In this document: in pieces, positions 1-7,800 of the stretch
Layout of the letters: each line of letters begins with the position of its first letter
Numbering within the stretch: the first letter of the stretch is position 1
Origin: Ignavibacteria bacterium
GTDB lineage: Bacteria; Bacteroidota; Ignavibacteria; Ignavibacteriales; Melioribacteraceae
Direction of reading: 5' to 3'
Length of the DNA stretch: 9,830 bases
Assembly (NCBI GenBank): GCA_027347805.1
Contig: DAIEQP010000301.1
Location: 1 to 9,830, forward strand
Notes under the pieces: generated by a model
The model's database searches: none
Told to the model about the DNA's origin: nothing
The model's input: the letters and a program-made list of their open reading frames with translations, nothing else
Program-made: the position numbers and the translations under genes

Positions 1-383
1 CAACCGCCTGTTGCCTTTGAAGTAGCACGCCAGGGTACCTGATACCCAACTGTATCTTCGCCAAACATACTATAGAGAGTTGGAATTGAAATGATTCCGT
101 AAGGATTTGCTACACCCGAATCCGCCTGGGCGAAAGTCCAATTATTATTAGTAGCTTCAACCTGTTTCCAAAAAACGTCGCCAAAAGTCAATTGCCTTAT
201 CACTTTCACATTTAATCCCTGAAGCAGCTTAAAATACTTATTAAATGGTGCGGTCTCAGGTTCGCGGAATGGAAAGTTTAATGCAAATTTTGTGTTCAGT
301 GTTGTTTGTGAAAATATTTCAAGAGGTATAAAAAGAAATATTATAAAAATAAAATTTCTTACCAATTTCAGATAGCTTTTCAT
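1..383 (-). CDS. Secreted glycoside-hydrolase-like protein, N-terminal part only
   Basis: The reading frame stays open from the ATG at 383 to the window edge, giving 127 codons without a stop. The start is fixed by AGGAGG (388-393) four bases upstream. Residues 1-27 form a Sec signal peptide, with a hydrophobic core (NFIFIIFLFIPL) and probable cleavage near IFSQ|T. The mature part contains LLQGLNVKVIRQL, then GDVFWKQVEATNNNWTF, then GIISIPTL. This order (first barrel strand with Arg, DVxWxxVE, W-F, then a PTL strand) resembles the start of clan GH-A TIM-barrel glycosidases such as GH39/GH42-like proteins. The family cannot be settled because the catalytic acids would lie outside the window. 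It follows the T9SS cargo gene in the same direction after 120 bases. A TATAAG box around 440 could be part of a promoter, but the support is weak. Confidence 0.8.
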   Translation of the reverse strand, partial: MKSYLKLVRNFIFIIFLFIPLEIFSQTTLNTKFALNFPFREPETAPFNKYFKLLQGLNVKVIRQLTFGDVFWKQVEATNNNWTFAQADSGVANPYGIISIPTLYSMFGEDTVGYQVPWRATSKATGG

Positions 384-464
384 GATGCCTCCTAGTTTGC
401 TTATACTATGAGACTAAATGAGTGAAATAATATTTACTTATAGAACCAATCTATATTTTGACAC

Positions 465-501
465 AAAAAAGTGAATCATCCTGACTTAATTAATTTCACT
501 T
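465..501 (-). terminator. Weak possible terminator after the T9SS cargo gene
   Basis: Read on the minus strand, a 7-bp stem (AAGTGAA at 501-495 with TTCACTT at 475-469) begins two bases after the TAA of the cargo gene and runs into a T tract (470-465). The stem is AT-rich and the loop is long (19 nt). This is therefore a marginal intrinsic terminator, supported mainly by its position. Confidence 0.28.
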
Positions 502-503
502 CT

Positions 504-3284
504 TTATTTCAATAATATCATTTTTCTGATAGCATTAAAATTATTACACTTAATTCTATATAGATAAATACCACTTGACAGTCCATTCATATTAAACTCA
601 ATTTCATGAAATCCGGCTTGGTATTTTCTATTTATTATTTCGTTTACTTTTCTTCCCAGCGCATCATATAAAACTAAATTTACATCTCCGCTCTCAGGCA
701 GATCAAATTTTATTTTTGTAACTGGATTAAATGGATTGGGATAATTTTGATATAATTTGAATTCTGATGGTATCAGATTATCATTACTGATAGAACTAAC
801 TGGTGTCGTTGTAAATTTGCGTATAGTAGACCAGGGTCCTATTGATGAACCGCTTACAGCTTGCACTCTCCAGAAATATGCTGTTCGAACAGTTAGTGGA
901 CTTCCTAGAGTTACACTTGTATCTTTAATTCCGCTATTATTCACAAGCGGATTAGTCCAATCAGATAAAGATGTGCCAACCTGAAGTGAATATGATGAAG
1001 ATCCTTTTACTGCATTCCATGTAAATGTTGGTTTCAAAGCTACATTTGTTTGATTATCTGTTGGTGCAATTGAAACAGGAGCTGTTAGCTGTGCGGATTT
1101 TGTAGAAAATTCTGTGATCAATCCATAGTATGATCCGAATGTTCCTGTAACTTTTGCCCTATAATAATATTTTGTATTCGGATTGAGACCTGATAAGAGT
1201 GCAGAATAGTTAAGTGGGTTGCTTCCCGAAGCACTAGCAGGTGACCCGCTTATATAACTTCCTAATGAATTTGTTAATCCATATTCAAATCCTAATGAAA
1301 TTGAATTATTATTGGGCATGCACCAGCTATTTAATGTAACACTCGAATTGGATACATTACTTGTTGAATCAGTTTTTAAAATCGGCAGATTTGATTTATA
1401 TAAATATTTATTGGGTTCAGAGTAATACTGGTTTTGCCAAATTCCGACTAATTCTTTTATCCCAACCCATTTCATTTTTCCGGCAGAAACATATTTACTA
1501 AATGAACGGATTGTACTGCGGAAAGATTCTTTATTCAATGAATTCTGTGTCTGGAAAATTGTAACCGAATAAATTTTACCATTCGATAATTCACCATTTT
1601 CCTGTCTTACAAGTAAATCCAGTAACCCGTTTACATCACCATTATATATTCCAACGCAAGTAAGAGGACCATTACTATCATGCACTGTAAATTCTGTTTT
1701 ACTTTTCGGTTTCCAGATACCTGAAAACATAATTGTATCTTCATTTTTATGTTTATAAGTAGCAGGAGCGTGAAGTATTTTGGGATACCAAACAAAACTT
1801 GGACTTAGTTTGGATGCAACACCATTTTTAAAACTATCAAATAAAAAGCTATCTGGCGGAGCGGCAATAAATCCTCCAACAGTATTATTATTATCCTGGG
1901 TTATTCCCTGTTTATTAAAAAGGTAGCCCATATCACCATAAGTATATTTCGAGCCATGTAGGGATGCATCAACTTCAAATCCTAAATCCTCTGTTAAATA
2001 TTTCAATAATTTTTTGTTATTAGAATAAGACATCGCCTTGTCATATTGATCAAGCGCCATAAGGAAATTCCAATCTGTTTCAAAATTATATTTGGCGCTT
2101 TCATCTTTGCACATTTTTGCAAATTCAGCAATATCTTTTCTTTGTTTCCAGAATGAAGTAGTATCAACAAGATAATTTGGATATGCGCTGTTATCTTCAT
2201 AATTAACATTATGGCTTACTACATTTACATAAATAATTGGCGGTAGTCCTGATCCAGGGATTTCTCTTAAAGAAGCCGTACAAAATTCTTTTCCTGTTTT
2301 TCCAGAAAGCGATTCAATTAAAGTTGATAAATCAGTTATCTGAACATTTTTCCAGGAAGTATCAAAAATTGTTAAATAGATTCTTGATTTTTCATAAGTG
2401 CCGCCGCTATTTGCTGCTTGTGCTGAAAAAATTAAAGAGTGATCTGAAATTCCCCATGCTGGATAAGTCCAATGAACAGCCGGGTATCCAGCGAAAGGAT
2501 TACCATATGAAGACATTTCACTTCCGGTTTTTGGCAGCGTCAATGCAAATTTTAATTTTGTTGCTGTTTTCATTACCATTGGTATACCATTATTCGCCGA
2601 GGCATATACAACTTCATCTCCAGTTGTATTAGTTATTGCATGACCAACTCCTTCCCAATTTGTAAGATTACTAAATCCGGTTCCATCCATATTTATAATT
2701 GAAACCGCTGAAACATATTCGCCGGATTTAATAGAATGAAAAACAATCTTGCTGTTGCCGGGGAAAGGATAAGCATCACTTTGCTGACTGGTGCCAGGAC
2801 ATTTAATTGTATCAGTAATAGCTTTTTCAGAAATCAAAATTGGTTTCGTTCCGCTCAAATTAAGTTCGAGCTGATAAATTCCTTTTTTCCCAGGCTTTTC
2901 ATTTGAAATTAATAATTTACTGTTATCCAGCCACTCTGGATATCTTCCCCCTGTGTAAACACTCGTGATTTCTTTTGTTGAAAGGTTTATTAATCTAATT
3001 TCATTAACACTGCTTTTTGTATAGTTGAAAGCAACCCATTTGAGATCCGGAGATAATGATGGGAACCATTCACTGGCAGTATCATCAGTTGTTAATCTGG
3101 TTAAATCTGAAACTGTTTTGGAAGCTGAGTTGAATTTTACACTATATAGATCGGCACCTGTAGCATCTTCGCGGTGAACACCGCCAGATGAATTAAGATT
3201 TGATGCAAAAATGATATAGTAACTTTGTGAGAATGATTTGATGCTGCATAAAATAATAATGATGAAAGGTAATAATATTCTCAT
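504..3284 (-). CDS. Modular T9SS-secreted protein: beta-propeller, deacetylase-like, two Fn3-like domains, sorting domain
   Basis: This 926-residue protein starts at the ATG at 3284, preceded by AGGAGG (3289-3294). An in-frame TTG at 3299 would translate the ribosome binding site itself, so it is rejected. Residues 1-20 are a signal peptide (LPFIIIILCSIKSFSQ). Residues about 22-330 look like a TolB/WD40-like propeller, with repeats such as FPSLSPDLKWVAF and YPEWLDNSKLLIS. Residues about 350-620 carry NVVSHNVNYED, then LKYLTEDLGFEVDASLHG and TVGGF, an arrangement like a NodB/polysaccharide-deacetylase barrel; activity is unproven. Residues about 643-730 and 735-827 look like fibronectin type III domains (LNPNTKYYYRAKV; TAYFWRVQAV). 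Residues 845-926 are a T9SS type A sorting domain (YQNYPNPFNP, LYDALGRKV, GIYLYRI, KMILLK). It is therefore predicted to cross the outer membrane and be surface-anchored or released. A TATAAT at 3350-3345 may be its -10 box, but no good -35 is visible. Confidence 0.93.
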   Translation of the reverse strand: MRILLPFIIIILCSIKSFSQSYYIIFASNLNSSGGVHREDATGADLYSVKFNSASKTVSDLTRLTTDDTASEWFPSLSPDLKWVAFNYTKSSVNEIRLINLSTKEITSVYTGGRYPEWLDNSKLLISNEKPGKKGIYQLELNLSGTKPILISEKAITDTIKCPGTSQQSDAYPFPGNSKIVFHSIKSGEYVSAVSIINMDGTGFSNLTNWEGVGHAITNTTGDEVVYASANNGIPMVMKTATKLKFALTLPKTGSEMSSYGNPFAGYPAVHWTYPAWGISDHSLIFSAQAANSGGTYEKSRIYLTIFDTSWKNVQITDLSTLIESLSGKTGKEFCTASLREIPGSGLPPIIYVNVVSHNVNYEDNSAYPNYLVDTTSFWKQRKDIAEFAKMCKDESAKYNFETDWNFLMALDQYDKAMSYSNNKKLLKYLTEDLGFEVDASLHGSKYTYGDMGYLFNKQGITQDNNNTVGGFIAAPPDSFLFDSFKNGVASKLSPSFVWYPKILHAPATYKHKNEDTIMFSGIWKPKSKTEFTVHDSNGPLTCVGIYNGDVNGLLDLLVRQENGELSNGKIYSVTIFQTQNSLNKESFRSTIRSFSKYVSAGKMKWVGIKELVGIWQNQYYSEPNKYLYKSNLPILKTDSTSNVSNSSVTLNSWCMPNNNSISLGFEYGLTNSLGSYISGSPASASGSNPLNYSALLSGLNPNTKYYYRAKVTGTFGSYYGLITEFSTKSAQLTAPVSIAPTDNQTNVALKPTFTWNAVKGSSSYSLQVGTSLSDWTNPLVNNSGIKDTSVTLGSPLTVRTAYFWRVQAVSGSSIGPWSTIRKFTTTPVSSISNDNLIPSEFKLYQNYPNPFNPVTKIKFDLPESGDVNLVLYDALGRKVNEIINRKYQAGFHEIEFNMNGLSSGIYLYRIKCNNFNAIRKMILLK

Positions 3285-3288
3285 GGGG

Positions 3289-3294
3289 CCTCCT
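3289..3294 (-). promoter_or_regulatory. Shine-Dalgarno site deciding the cargo-gene start
   Basis: AGGAGG on the minus strand lies four bases before ATG 3284. The gene at 383 has the same motif at the same four-base spacing (388-393). Together they support normal Shine-Dalgarno use in this chromosome and exclude the upstream TTG start at 3299. Confidence 0.75.
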
Positions 3295-3521
3295 ATCAAA
3301 TATTATTTATATATCATTATGAAAAATTATTCAGCAGTAATCAGATTATATTTTCATTCAAATCATATTTAATTTAAAAATAATAATTTGGTTATGAATT
3401 AGCTATCATTGAATTACATCAACTGAGATGTAAAAATACTCTTTATCAACTTTAATCGATGATTTTGATAAGAATCAGTAATGAGAGTAACAAACTGGGA
3501 TCTAGTCTGTGAATAAATAGG

Positions 3522-3553
3522 AAACCCCGAAAACAAATTCATTTTCGGGGTTT
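3522..3553 (-). terminator. Hairpin terminator after the tRNA fragment
   Basis: A perfect 12-bp inverted repeat (3522-3533 with 3542-3553) contains a CCCCG/CGGGG core and an 8-nt loop, flanked by A and T runs. It lies immediately downstream of the tRNA 3' half in minus-strand reading. It is probably the original chromosomal terminator of the intact tRNA gene and now sits after the prophage junction. Its A/T flanks make it potentially bidirectional. It could also stop read-through from the phage operon. Confidence 0.75.
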
Positions 3554-3557
3554 TGAG

Positions 3558-3600
3558 TGGGCCCAGAAGGACTTGAACCTCCGACCCGCTGATTATGAGT
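3558..3600 (-). pseudogene. 3' half of a tRNA with anticodon CAU (Met or lysidine-type Ile)
   Basis: Read on the minus strand, the piece gives anticodon loop CTCATAA (3599-3593, anticodon CAT at 3597-3595), anticodon 3' stem TCAGC (3592-3588), variable loop GGGTC, T stem GGAGG/CCTTC around loop TTCAAGT, acceptor strand TGGGCCC (3565-3559) and discriminator A (3558). CCA is not encoded. The missing 5' half should supply acceptor GGGCCCA and anticodon stem GCTGA. The bases present instead (3601 upward) do not pair beyond the closing A at 3600, and no D arm is seen. The acceptor resembles tRNA-Ile2 more than elongator Met, but identity cannot be fixed from half a molecule. It is not a functional tRNA by itself. 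Confidence 0.88.
3558..3600. other. Attachment-site core (attR-like) of an integrated element
   Basis: Identity to a tRNA ends at the 5' edge of the anticodon loop (3600), a common crossover region for tyrosine recombinases that use tRNA genes. Chromosomal-type genes lie on one side (below 3558) and phage-type genes on the other. The retained 43 bases would be repeated at the far end of the element as part of an intact tRNA gene. That copy is outside the window, so the direct repeat itself is not observed. Confidence 0.75.
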
Positions 3601-3680
3601 AGGTTGATATTCTTTTTTAAGAGGAATTAAACGGTTTTATAGTTGTTTTCTTACTCTTTTTACTCGTCTTAATCGTGGTT

Positions 3681-3701
3681 GTGTGCGAATAGTGTCCGAA
3701 T
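3681..3701. repeat. Paired 10-bp direct repeats, candidate integrase arm sites
   Basis: GTGTGCGAAT (3681-3690) and GTGTCCGAAT (3692-3701) match at 9 of 10 bases with an 11-bp period, about one helical turn. They lie some 80-100 bp inside the element from the crossover point, in the non-coding gap before the first element gene. Tyrosine integrases commonly bind short repeated arm sites at this distance. The assignment is inferred from position and form only. Confidence 0.45.
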
Positions 3702-3710
3702 GGTTTTTGG

Positions 3711-4088
3711 CTAGTTTGTCATCCTTATGGCATAATCTTTTGCCATAACTTCAAACAACGTGTTCTCCTGAGAAACACCAAACAATCTCTGAACTCCGGT
3801 GACAACTAAATAAACTGGAAGGAATAACCAGCCAAGCCAAAGTTGCTGCCGATCGTGACCAATTTCATGGCGTGTGATGTAATCTCCGGAAGCAAATCGC
3901 TGGAAAATAAAATAGCCAAGAGTAATTCCGTTAATCCTTGTGGTGATAGTTTCGCAAAAATAAAAATGACGATTATGGTAGGTAAACAGATATGGTTTCT
4001 TCTTGTTAATTATCCACAGATATAAATAAAAAACACCTCCGCAAAACGTTTGCGGAAGTGTCCACAATATGATAAAAAAATATTTCAC
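3711..4088 (-). CDS. Small membrane protein with HEIGH zinc-metallopeptidase motif
   Basis: This 125-residue protein starts at GTG 4088, overlapping the TGA of the upstream gene by four bases, so translational coupling is likely. Residues 1-27 are hydrophobic and contain LPQTFCGG. Residues about 84-101 (WLGWLFLPVYLVVTG) form a second membrane-associated stretch. HEIGH at 74-78 fits the HExxH zinc site, and E113 in FEVMAKDYA is a plausible third ligand. The pattern RHEIGHxxQQxxLGWLFLPV recalls a family of small Bacteroidota membrane proteins with HEYGHxxQSxxLGxLYLPV; this is from memory. It is the last gene before the attachment site, where prophages often carry accessory or lysogenic-conversion genes. 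A terminator-like hairpin lies within codons 10-19. Substrate and activity are unknown; lysis, receptor modification and host membrane-protein processing are all possible. Confidence 0.85.
   Translation of the reverse strand: MKYFFIILWTLPQTFCGGVFYLYLWIINKKKPYLFTYHNRHFYFCETITTRINGITLGYFIFQRFASGDYITRHEIGHDRQQLWLGWLFLPVYLVVTGVQRLFGVSQENTLFEVMAKDYAIRMTN
4024..4061 (-). terminator. Terminator-like hairpin inside the 5' end of the HEIGH gene
   Basis: On the minus strand, arms 4061-4049 and 4045-4033 pair over 13 bp with one G-U wobble around a 3-nt loop. The stem includes a run of five G-C pairs (TCCGC/GCGGA side). It is followed at once by TTTTTATTT (4032-4024). This has the full form of a Rho-independent terminator in the operon direction, yet it overlaps codons 10-19 (TLPQTFCGGV) of a real-looking gene. 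On the plus strand no T tract follows, so the signal is directional. Confidence 0.6.
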
Positions 4089-4348
4089 TTAATTCCCAGC
4101 TTCTTTTTCTCATCCTGCAAAGCAATAAACCTATCTTGCAATTTCTTCGCATCATTCAGTAACTGCAACACAGCCTCTCTATGTTGAAGCTCATAATTGA
4201 TTGATTGCATCTTCACTTGGATCTGTTGTTCTTCATTCACTATTCTAATTGAGTCTTGGGAATGAATTGCTCTCAATGAATCAGGTTTATTTTGGGCTGC
4301 TGCCAAAGTTGTGATAAGAACGATTAATAAAAATGACTTTAGTTTCAT
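4085..4348 (-). CDS. Small exported coiled-coil protein
   Basis: This 87-residue protein starts at ATG 4348 after AGAGG six bases upstream. Residues 1-18 form a Sec signal peptide (FLLIVLITTLAAA, cleavage before Q). There is no lipobox cysteine, so it is not a lipoprotein. The mature part is charged, helical and rich in Q, E, K and L (QVKMQSINYELQHREAVLQLLNDAKKLQDRF), suggesting a periplasmic coiled coil. It overlaps the start of the HEIGH gene by four bases and follows the beta-rich phage gene by eight. Its architecture matches the 87-residue protein at 8449-8712, although sequence identity is low by eye. The function is not recognised. A spanin-like lysis role can be imagined, but the absence of a lipobox or retained membrane anchor argues against a standard one. 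Confidence 0.8.
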   Translation of the reverse strand: MKLKSFLLIVLITTLAAAQNKPDSLRAIHSQDSIRIVNEEQQIQVKMQSINYELQHREAVLQLLNDAKKLQDRFIALQDEKKKLGIK

Positions 4349-4356
4349 GTTATCCT

Positions 4357-4812
4357 CTACAATGTGTGAAAATGAATTAATACTAAAACATTTGTCCCAG
4401 CGTTTTTTGATTCCTTAACGTGTCCAATTTCTTTGAAATGTTCGGTTGTTGCAGGATTGCCCTGAATGGTTGCCATATCAACATCACTTGCACGTCCGTC
4501 TACCGCATCTGCGATAGCAATCCTTCCGCGAGTGCTGGCAGTTGAATCCTTAAAAAGCACCTGGCAAATTGATCCTGTTGTCCATGCCCAGATATAACCG
4601 TCTGCGGAACCACCTTCATACGCTATTAAAACGGTGTCATATTCATTAGTCTGTTTAATCATTTTGTTGTCAACGCTGGCACTTGGTGCCAAACATTCAC
4701 CCTTCACTATTGTTTCTGCAATTTGAACTTTTAATTGCATCCCACGTTCATTTGTCGTGTCATCATAGGCCAATCTTACATTTGTTCCAGCTGATAATGT
4801 TTGTAGTCCCAT
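4357..4812 (-). CDS. Small beta-rich phage structural-type protein, unassigned
   Basis: This 151-residue protein starts at ATG 4812, preceded by GAGGTG six bases upstream. There is no signal peptide or membrane segment. The sequence alternates short beta-type stretches and glycine/alanine turns: GTNVRLAYDD, IVKGECLAPSA, TVLIAYEGG, IWAWTTGSICQVLF, RIAIADAVDG, and EIGHVKESKNAGTNVLVLIHFH at the C-terminus. The order 'G-x-x-x-A/P-S-A, G-x-A, EIGxV, G-T-x-x-V-x-V' recalls small capsid-decoration (DUF2190-like) or tail-adaptor proteins. Its place after the large fibre gene favours a baseplate or fibre accessory, but neither role is shown. It is 11 bases from the stop of the large fibre gene, so co-expression is expected. 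Confidence 0.78.
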   Translation of the reverse strand: MGLQTLSAGTNVRLAYDDTTNERGMQLKVQIAETIVKGECLAPSASVDNKMIKQTNEYDTVLIAYEGGSADGYIWAWTTGSICQVLFKDSTASTRGRIAIADAVDGRASDVDMATIQGNPATTEHFKEIGHVKESKNAGTNVLVLIHFHTL

Positions 4813-4823
4813 TGTTCACCTCG

Positions 4824-7800
4824 TTAATAAGTTAATTCAGATGCAGTAACCCATGAACCGCTTACTCTTTTTTCAATTTTCATACTACCGGATGTTGTTG
4901 AACCCAATCGCCAACTTCCGTCAGTAGTTGAATTACCAGCTAGATAAAAAAAGCCACCACTTGTAAGATTGATTGTTGATGCAAAGTAAGCATCTTTTAT
5001 CCGGTAAGATGTATGTCCTAAATCATAGCTATTATTAGCAACTGGATATAATGTTCCGCTACCATTAATCTGCCATGTCATAGCACTATTGGAGTAAAAC
5101 GACAAAGCACCAGATGAATAAACATTTGTGGCATATAAATTGCCCCCAACTGTAACATTACCACCTAAATAAGATGGTGTTGAACCCTGAGTATATATTG
5201 CCCAATTAGTAGAACCTTTTGTCAATGTATCAATTAAAATTCCGTATTGAGTAGTGAATGATCCACTACCTTCCGCATTAGAAATATGTATATTCTCTCC
5301 TGAAGTAACAAGCCCACCATTATTTGTTAATGTGTTATACAATCCATACATCTGTTGCAATGTTCCGCTTGATCCATGAGTTGCTCTGCCTTGAAAACTT
5401 ACTATATGACCGTTATCATTAGTTCCCTGTGTTGTAGGTTGCGCATCAAATACTGCTAAACTTTGACCTGTTCCAAGTGTGTGAAATGTTTGTATTCTTA
5501 CCGGATGATGTGAGTAAGAGGTATTTGACCAGGTAGCATTGCTATAAATTCCTCTTACATCATTATTATCAACAAAAGATCCATTAACAGTAAAAGAATT
5601 ACTAATCTGATTCCCAATTGAATCTATACTCGCCTTTGTAGTCCCTGCAGAATTGGTAACTGTAAAAGGTAATCCAGAAGTTATGCCTCTGCCAACTTCA
5701 AATTTTTGCGCTTGAGTTATACCATATAAATTAACAATACCATTATTTTGAACTCCAATCGCATCTTGAGCCACACCGCCACTTGTTGTATAACCAATCC
5801 ATACCTGTCCACCCTCTCCACTAAATATATGAACATCTCCATAATAAGACGGATTAAGTGAAGTTGACTCGTTACCAAAAAGCCCTATTGTTCCGCTTCT
5901 ACTCGTTGAAGCTAAAGAAGCACCAGAGAGCATTAAATATCCAGTGTCACTTCCATCCAAAGTATTAACACCAATTAGATTGGCTGTTTGTTCACCCAAT
6001 AAATAACCGTTGCCGTATTGCATTCTCCATCTAATAGCATTTGTGGTTCCAAAGCGTAAAGGTAAATCGGTGACTGTTTTAATAGTTAATCCTGTTGAAT
6101 TTTCATCAATTGATATATTCGCCCTTTCGCTTGAATTCCTTGAAATGCTCAATACAGAAGTGGATGTTGATGTAAATGATGTAGCAGTAGCAGCACCTAC
6201 ATACAAAGCACCTGTGCCAGTTCCGACTGTTGTTCCAAGCGTTAGACTGCCCCCAGATGTTACCATATTACCATCAGCTTTTAATCGCCAATAAGAACCG
6301 ACTTGATTAGTCCCTAAAAACAAATCGTATGATCCGAGAGTTGTTAAAGCGGCTCCGTTTACTGCTGATATTGGTTGACCAATATAAGTCGCAATGGAAT
6401 AAGTCCCATCAGAAACCGTTGTTATGTATTGGTTTGTTGTTGATCTAATGTAAGATCTGCCCGTAAGCTGGAATTTGTAAGTGCTTCCATAATTAGTTCC
6501 AAATGAGCCAATAATCACATTGTGCAAAGTATCTATCGAAAAATCATTAGCTGAATTCGTTCCAAATGATAAATATGATTTATCAATTGTATGAAATGCG
6601 GTGCCATATATCCCACCGGTTATATTTCCAATGAAAAGTCCGGCACTATTTGATCCGGCATAATATTTCTTTATATAATTAGATACATAATAATATGATG
6701 TGCTTGTGCCTACTTTTGGTAAAGTTAGCTTTTGGAATTTTATTCTTGTTTTTGTGTTTGCATCATATTCAGAATGAGAGACAACTAACGCAGTATTCCC
6801 TCTGATTATTGCCGAAGCATGATGTCCAATTCCACCAATAGAAATTGGAGACATGGCACTCCACCCGATTAAACCCAAATCAAAAATTTTATTTGATTGA
6901 GCTATAATATATTTTGTATCTGTTGTTGTGTAAAAATATATTAAATAGTCGTCTGAACCATCGGAATATTTTTCAATCCAGGGAGACATTTGTTTTGATG
7001 TCCCATCAAATGCTACCTGCCCTAAGTTAGTCCATGTAACACCATTGTTAGAGCTGACAAACATTGAAGATGATTGATCTGTGCAACTATCATGGCGCGA
7101 AATACCTATTATTTGCTGAGAACCAATATAAGCGAAAGCTGTTTCGTTTATATCCGTTGTATCGGCATAGACCGTAATGGGATTACCCCATGTTGCACCG
7201 TCATCTGCACTTGTTCTTATTCTTATATAACTTGTCCCTGGATGTTTTTCTTCATAATAACCCATCATTAATTGATTAGAACCAATGCTTATCATTTTGC
7301 CATAGGGTGATGATGATGTCCCAGCAAGACCCGAATTAGAAAATGTTGCGGGAGTTGTCCATGTAATACCATAATCATCTGAGTAAATATATTTGCAAAG
7401 CGTCCCGCTTGATCCATAGAATAAAACAATCCTTCCTGTGGGAGTAACACCGCCTCCAACCGTAAACATTGCATCCGTTATTGTGTTTATATTTAATGAA
7501 TCCTTGAAAGATTTACCTCCATCATCTGATGTCTGCATCATCAATTTCTTGAAACCAGAATGAGAAGAACTGCGAAGGTAAAAGTGTGCTATTTTATTAT
7601 TCGGTAATTCACAAATAAAACCGAAATCATCATGGTACCCATATAAAATGTCTGAACTTACATTAGTTGATATTACAGGTTCTTTATATTTCATCCACAT
7701 ACTTTCATTACCGGCATTAATTTTTTTGGTTAATGTTAAGGATGTCCCAGTCGCCACTCCCAAAGATGGAGTTGTAAAAGATGGGCTGATCAGTGGTGCT

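Noticed and set aside
757..984. Plus-strand open frame of 75 codons
   Set aside because: It lies antisense within the Fn3/sorting-domain part of the cargo gene, with no ribosome binding site and no protein-like features.
2003..2209. Minus-strand open frame in a different phase from the cargo gene
   Set aside because: Fully inside the cargo gene, whose own frame is unbroken and domain-bearing; there is no evidence for overlapping coding.
2237..2632. Plus-strand open frame of 131 codons
   Set aside because: Antisense to the propeller region of the cargo gene. The composition is that of a reverse-frame shadow (runs of L, F, K) and no start signal is seen.
3606..3680. Possible leftover integrase gene or terminator between the tRNA scar and the HEIGH gene
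   Set aside because: Only a short basic-looking frame without start or motif and no stable stem were found, so it is treated as non-coding attachment-site flank.
3843..4025. Plus-strand open frame of 60 codons opposite the HEIGH gene
   Set aside because: Antisense to a gene with a recognisable zinc motif and operon coupling; no ribosome binding site.
4085..4348. Spanin (Rz/Rz1-like) assignment for the small coiled-coil protein
   Set aside because: There is no lipobox cysteine and the only hydrophobic segment looks cleavable, so neither spanin subunit type fits.
6010..6294. Plus-strand open frame rich in V, A and P
   Set aside because: Complement of a T/S/G-rich fibre region, which naturally produces such low-complexity frames.
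7074..7474. Open frames on both strands within the propeller region (7074-7271 plus, 7292-7474 minus)
   Set aside because: Both fall inside the continuous large fibre gene, and the Asp-box motifs confirm the main frame.
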